Source: Bordetella parapertussis (GTDB taxonomy: Bacteria; Pseudomonadota; Gammaproteobacteria; Burkholderiales; Burkholderiaceae_B). From it: DNA of 9,261 bases. Under the pieces are notes generated by a model, which was not told the origin of the DNA, searched no databases, and saw only the letters and a program-made list of their open reading frames with translations. The DNA is taken from the NCBI GenBank assembly GCA_945882005.1, contig CAMCWG010000101.1:1-9261 (forward strand), written 5' to 3'. The first letter of the stretch is position 1. Each line of letters begins with the position of its first letter. This document shows positions 6,389 to 9,261 of the stretch, piece by piece. The translations under genes were made by a program, and so were the position numbers.

Positions 6389-6579
6389 GATTTTCGTACC
6401 TCAATTCCAGCCGCCCTTAGGATTTTTTGTATCAAGCCGATCCCAAGGTCTTTCTTCGGATGTGGCACCGACAGGTGACCACTCTTTTCCTGATGTGTGA
6501 ATACATGGTGGGACCCTCGCGTAGCGCGGAGTTGCCAACCCGCATCCGTGAGCAGACGAATGAGATCTTTACTTTGCAT
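6385..6579 (-). CDS. hicA: HicA-family mRNA interferase toxin
   Basis: A 64-residue toxin with a double-stranded-RNA-binding-like fold that cleaves mRNA and halts growth when not held by HicB. The sequence has the full family pattern: MQSKDLIRLLTDAGW, then RATRGSHHVFTH, then LSVPHPKKDLGIGLIQKILR. His24 in GSHH is the family's catalytic histidine. An in-frame ATG eight codons further upstream (6603) was rejected: HicA proteins normally begin with the short M-x-S-x-D-L-I stretch, and a perfect TATAAT box lies between the two ATGs. No Shine-Dalgarno sequence precedes the chosen ATG, so the message may be leaderless. It overlaps hicB by four bases. All key residues are present, so the toxin is probably active. 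Confidence 0.94.
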   Translation of the reverse strand: MQSKDLIRLLTDAGWQLRATRGSHHVFTHQEKSGHLSVPHPKKDLGIGLIQKILRAAGIEVRKS

Positions 6580-6583
6580 AAAT

Positions 6584-6602
6584 ATTATACACACCATACA
6601 CA
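6584..6602 (-). promoter_or_regulatory. hicAB promoter -10 box with tandem repeat, likely operator
   Basis: On the minus strand a perfect TATAAT (6589-6584) ends only four bases before the hicA ATG, so the predicted transcription start falls at or next to the start codon. The -35 region is poor. On the plus strand ATACACA occurs twice (6587-6593 and 6596-6602) with 9-base spacing, overlapping the -10 box. Ribbon-helix-helix repressors often bind such repeated sites, so this is a candidate HicB operator. Confidence 0.55.
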
Positions 6603-6603
6603 C

Positions 6604-6708
6604 AATAGGCTTAGCGCAAACGGTATATCACCAAGCCAGTCGGGTTAAACAAGTAGCGTGCACGCTAACAATTTATGCAGAAACGTCACAATCGGAAAAC
6701 TGCGTAGC
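6604..6708. other. Intergenic gap between uppP and hicA
   Basis: This 105-base non-coding gap holds the end of the uppP transcript and the region upstream of hicA. Apart from the palindrome at 6654-6667, it shows no open frame, RNA gene or convincing terminator. Confidence 0.5.
6654..6667. repeat. 14-base perfect palindrome TAGCGTGCACGCTA
   Basis: TAGCGTG (6654-6660) is followed directly by its reverse complement CACGCTA (6661-6667). It lies about 41 bases beyond the uppP stop and 75-88 bases upstream of the hicA start. As RNA it could fold only with a few central bases unpaired, and only a weak T-rich stretch (CTTGTTT) follows it in the uppP direction. A dimeric protein-binding site is as likely as a terminator. 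Confidence 0.5.
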
Positions 6709-7548
6709 TCAAGCCATCCAAAGCCAAACACCGACAATAATTCCCAGACCGATCCGGTACCAGGCGAATACTCGGTAAGTATGCTTTGAAACGAACGCTA
6801 GGACTGCGCGCACCACCAGCAGCGCGCAAAGAAAGGCACTAATAAAACCCACAGCAATCGCAAGCATGTCCTGTTGGCTCAGCAAGCCAGCGTGCTTATA
6901 GGTGTCGTAGAGCGCGGCCGCGAGCATTGTCGGCATCGCGAGAAAGAAAGAAAACTCTGTTGCCGTCTTGCGTTGAATACCAGACAACATGCCACCAATA
7001 ATAGTGGCACCCGAGCGCGAAGTGCCAGGCACCATCGCCAAACATTGCGCACACCCAACCGCAAGAGCCTGCTTCCAGGTAATTTGCTCAAGAGTTAGAG
7101 CTTGGGGACGCGCCTCAAGTTCAGCAGCCGCGGCAGGCGAGCGGCGACGCTCGACCCACAGCATGATGAAGCCACCAAGCACCAATGTGACGGCAACAAC
7201 GCCTGGATGAAAAAACAAGGCCTTGATCATTTTAATAAATAACAAGCCAATAATCGCTGACGGCAAAAAGGCAATCAACAGATTACGCGTAAAGGCGACT
7301 TCGACTGGATCCAAACGCAATGTCCCGACAATCATCTGCACTAAACGCTGCCGAAAAATCCACATTACCGCCAAGATTGACCCCAGCTGAATCACTACCT
7401 CAAAGACTTTTGCTTCATCAGATTCAAAATTGATCCAGTTACCAAAGAGGATCAAATGCCCTGTACTTGAAATAGGTAAAAATTCTGTGACGCCTTCTAA
7501 GACACCCAGAAAAAAAGCTTTCAGCAAATAAATAGTTTGATCAGTCAT
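6709..7548 (-). CDS. uppP: Undecaprenyl-diphosphatase UppP (BacA)
   Basis: A 279-residue integral inner-membrane enzyme that removes a phosphate from undecaprenyl pyrophosphate on the outer face of the membrane, recycling the lipid carrier for peptidoglycan and other envelope polymers. Both family signatures are intact: LEGVTEFLPISSTGH (residues 17-31, with Glu18, Glu22 and His31) and MVPGTSRSGATIIGG (172-186, with Arg178). These match catalytic residues known for Escherichia coli UppP. About seven or eight hydrophobic segments are visible, with a charged loop around 133-160 (WVERRRS to ITWKQ). Length is normal. It follows the histidine phosphatase gene by 25 bases on the same strand. No strong Shine-Dalgarno is close to the ATG. 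Overproduction of this family gives bacitracin tolerance, but here it is a normal housekeeping gene. Confidence 0.97.
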   Translation of the reverse strand: MTDQTIYLLKAFFLGVLEGVTEFLPISSTGHLILFGNWINFESDEAKVFEVVIQLGSILAVMWIFRQRLVQMIVGTLRLDPVEVAFTRNLLIAFLPSAIIGLLFIKMIKALFFHPGVVAVTLVLGGFIMLWVERRRSPAAAAELEARPQALTLEQITWKQALAVGCAQCLAMVPGTSRSGATIIGGMLSGIQRKTATEFSFFLAMPTMLAAALYDTYKHAGLLSQQDMLAIAVGFISAFLCALLVVRAVLAFVSKHTYRVFAWYRIGLGIIVGVWLWMA

Positions 7549-7573
7549 AAAAGTTCAGGATGATCCTATGCGC

Positions 7574-8176
7574 TTAAGGACGAGGGCTTGAAAATGTTTG
7601 ATGAGACACATAGCGCCCCTCTGGGGTCACACGCGCCACCACAATGTCCCCTACACCAATCGCTTGCCCGGTGAAGGCTTCGATATTCACGTGGTGAGTG
7701 ACATAAATAAGTGGCTGCTTTGGATACCCTTTTAAGTTGGCGGCGATCAGACTTTGCAAAGCGCGATTCTGAGTGTCGCGCTGACGCATGTCATCAAAAA
7801 AAGAACCAAGAGCGGCCTCAATCTTGACCGGCCCTTTATTCATCAATGTGGCTGTATCAATACAACGGCACCAAGCGCTACTAAACATCTTTGCGTTCTG
7901 AACTTTGCGGTCTGCGAGCCACTGACCGATAGCAACCGACTGTCTACGACCATAATCGCCCAAATTGCGCTGGGTCGTACACTGATCCAACTTGTAGCCA
8001 GCGGGATCACCCACACCTGGAGCATCGGCGTGCCGAATCATCAGAACATGCTGACCATCAGTCAAGTCTCCGAGCAGATCCGCCTGAGCGATACCGACCA
8101 AACCCGACGCACAGAAAATGAATATAACTACGTTTCGCAGACATCTTCCAAGCCACTTATCCATCGAGATACGCAT
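7574..8176 (-). CDS. Exported histidine phosphatase family protein
   Basis: A 200-residue protein of the histidine phosphatase (phosphoglycerate-mutase-like) superfamily, probably periplasmic. An N-terminal signal peptide is visible: positive residues (K7, R11, R14), a hydrophobic core VVIFIFCASGLVGIA, and a likely cleavage after AQA (residue 32). The catalytic motif is VLMIRHADAPG (44-54), with Arg48 and nucleophile His49; the usual RHG is RHA here. SSAWCRCIDTATLM (99-112) gives the second Arg (Arg104). YVTHHVNIEAFTG (158-170) gives the second His (161 or 162). A few Cys (66, 103, 105) could form disulfides after export. The start is fixed by an ideal AGGAG six bases upstream. The substrate is unknown. 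It sits between an MFS gene (9-base gap) and uppP (25-base gap), so the three are likely one operon. Confidence 0.88.
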   Translation of the reverse strand: MRISMDKWLGRCLRNVVIFIFCASGLVGIAQADLLGDLTDGQHVLMIRHADAPGVGDPAGYKLDQCTTQRNLGDYGRRQSVAIGQWLADRKVQNAKMFSSAWCRCIDTATLMNKGPVKIEAALGSFFDDMRQRDTQNRALQSLIAANLKGYPKQPLIYVTHHVNIEAFTGQAIGVGDIVVARVTPEGRYVSHQTFSSPRP

Positions 8177-8182
8177 GCTTTG

Positions 8183-8187
8183 CTCCT
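8183..8187 (-). promoter_or_regulatory. Shine-Dalgarno AGGAG of the histidine phosphatase gene
   Basis: AGGAG on the minus strand lies six bases before the ATG at 8176 and overlaps the TAG stop of the upstream MFS gene. It decides the start at residue MRISM rather than the internal Met5 and suggests translational coupling. Confidence 0.85.
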
Positions 8188-9261
8188 AGGATTTACGCTC
8201 AAACTGTCTCAACTGTTTTGAATACCAAAACGGTGACACAGCAAGAATCACATTCATCATCGAAAAAATAATACTCGCCTTGTAACCACCTGAGAAGTCA
8301 TAGATCAACCCAGAGACCATTGCACCGGCCGCGGCGCCCAGCGACATGCAAGCGTAGATTGCTCCATAAATTGTCGCAAGCCCATTCCGAGGAAACAGCT
8401 TGGTGCACAAACCAGACACGATCGGGCCACGCGCACCTTGCGCAATTCCGAAAAAAATAACAAAGGTCATCAACAGCCATTGTGACGGGAAATACATTAA
8501 ACCGAGCAGCGCACAAAGCCCGATCGAGGTACAAGTAAAAGTTAGCGTCGCAGTCCATCGTGCACCAAGTCGATCTGCGAGCCGACCGGCAGAACTGACG
8601 CCAAGAACAGACAGAATCCCTGCCAGACCAAACGAACTTGCAGCCTCGAGAGCTGAAAACCCAACACTCACTAGGTACGGAATAATCTGCACAGTGACGG
8701 TATAAACAACGACCGACGTAAAAAAGAATGCTTGAGCCAACGCCCAAAATCCTGTGGTCTTCATCGCTCCCAGCAGCGGAGACCCCGAAATGACCATTGG
8801 ACTTGGTTGCCCAGCAACCACGGGCTTCGTTGCGGTGCCTGATTCAACCCTTCGTCCCGCTTTGATCACTGACCACGGCAACGCTAACACTAAGGGCAGT
8901 AATGCAATCAATATTCCGCCCAAAGTGAAGTAAGCATTACGCCAGCCTATCACTTCGTTCAGATACTGCGCGAAGGGAACAATCGCAAGCGTGCCCGCGC
9001 CAAAACCGGCGTAAGCAATTCCGATCGCTGTGCTTGTATTGTGTGGGAACCAACGGCCAATCAAGCTTGCGGACGGGACCATACCCAAGGCGCTAACACC
9101 AATACCACCCGCCAACCCAACACAAAGATGAAACTGCCAGAGCTGGGAGAGATTCCCTGCGAGAACATATCCAACGCCTAAGCTCAGAAGTCCTAACAGA
9201 TAAACGAAGCGTGGCCCACGACGATCGAAGAGCATCCCGATAAAAGGTGCCGACAGTCCAT
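8186..9261 (-). CDS. MFS transporter, monocarboxylate/OFA-like (5' end cut by right edge)
   Basis: A major facilitator inner-membrane carrier lacking its first helix and part of the second in this window. The frame is open to the right edge: codons before the internal ATG at 9235 read GLSAPFIG and complete the family motif between helices 2 and 3, GMLFDRRGPRFVYLLG. That ATG is therefore not the start. Some 358 residues are visible. Family-like stretches are GRWFPHNTSTAIGIAYAGFG and GWRNAYFTLGG in the first half, and GRLADRLGARW in the second half, the repeat of the signature motif. A Ser/Pro-rich cytoplasmic loop separates the halves. The pattern is typical of proteobacterial carriers annotated as monocarboxylate or oxalate/formate-type, but substrate assignment is weak. 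It ends nine bases before the histidine phosphatase start. Confidence 0.9.
   Translation of the reverse strand, partial: GLSAPFIGMLFDRRGPRFVYLLGLLSLGVGYVLAGNLSQLWQFHLCVGLAGGIGVSALGMVPSASLIGRWFPHNTSTAIGIAYAGFGAGTLAIVPFAQYLNEVIGWRNAYFTLGGILIALLPLVLALPWSVIKAGRRVESGTATKPVVAGQPSPMVISGSPLLGAMKTTGFWALAQAFFFTSVVVYTVTVQIIPYLVSVGFSALEAASSFGLAGILSVLGVSSAGRLADRLGARWTATLTFTCTSIGLCALLGLMYFPSQWLLMTFVIFFGIAQGARGPIVSGLCTKLFPRNGLATIYGAIYACMSLGAAAGAMVSGLIYDFSGGYKASIIFSMMNVILAVSPFWYSKQLRQFERKS

Noticed and set aside
6580..6603. Upstream ATG giving HicA eight extra residues
   Set aside because: The extra residues do not fit the HicA N-terminus, and the TATAAT box lies between this ATG and the family-typical start at 6579.
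5996..6603. hicAB as part of a larger defence or prophage island
   Set aside because: The flanking genes are ordinary metabolism and cell-envelope genes; no integrase, phage or restriction genes are seen nearby.
5972..6671. CTAACAA at 5972-5978 and 6665-6671 as a target-site duplication flanking hicAB
   Set aside because: A 7-base AT-rich match between two ~100-base gaps is expected by chance about every other time, and no mobile-element gene or terminal repeat is present.
6709..7548. uppP/BacA as an acquired bacitracin resistance gene
   Set aside because: It is a normal-length housekeeping undecaprenyl-diphosphatase in an ordinary operon context, with no sign of transfer.
8298..8747. Second minus-strand open frame within the right-hand MFS gene
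   Set aside because: It is an out-of-frame reading of the MFS gene, rich in Cys, Trp and Arg, with no plausible fold.
9233..9235. ATG as the start of the right-hand MFS gene
   Set aside because: The frame is open to the window edge and the upstream codons (GLSAPFIG) complete a conserved MFS motif, so the gene begins outside the window.

Overview
The window looks like a chromosomal stretch of a betaproteobacterium. Gene content and protein style (CaiB-type CoA-transferase, FAH-family hydrolase, two MFS carriers, crotonase) suggest Burkholderiales, perhaps close to Alcaligenaceae. Base composition is moderate, roughly half G+C by eye. The assignment is inference from gene families only. No rRNA, tRNA, CRISPR array, insertion sequence or integrase was seen. 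Coding density is high and no gap between genes reaches 300 bases.

Left part (1-2847): the 5' end of a small conserved hypothetical gene runs off the left edge on the minus strand. Divergent from it are three plus-strand genes: a 12-helix MFS carrier, a hotdog-fold acyl-CoA thioesterase, and a two-domain cupin-like protein with its own candidate promoter and operator-like inverted repeat. A strong bidirectional terminator (2867-2898) closes this block against the next.

Middle part (2901-5909): a crotonase-family gene (minus) and a class III CoA-transferase gene (plus) diverge from a 150-base spacer with overlapping candidate promoters. The CoA-transferase then meets a fumarylacetoacetate-hydrolase-family gene (minus) tail to tail, with only 6 bases between stop codons. 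Together with the thioesterase and cupin protein, this set fits uptake, CoA activation and breakdown of an organic (possibly aromatic or branched) acid. The substrate cannot be read from the sequence. The crotonase lacks both classical hydratase glutamates.

Right part (5996-9261): a hicA-hicB toxin-antitoxin pair (minus strand, 4-base overlap) lies between the metabolic genes and a minus-strand run of MFS carrier, exported histidine phosphatase and uppP. The MFS gene is cut by the right edge. The three genes are spaced 9 and 25 bases apart and are probably co-transcribed. uppP recycles the undecaprenyl lipid carrier for cell-wall synthesis.

No clearly new defence or mobile system was found. 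The points most worth a second look are the glutamate-less crotonase, the unassigned bicupin, the overlapping divergent promoters, the apparently leaderless hicA start with tandem repeats over its -10 box, and two orphan palindromes.
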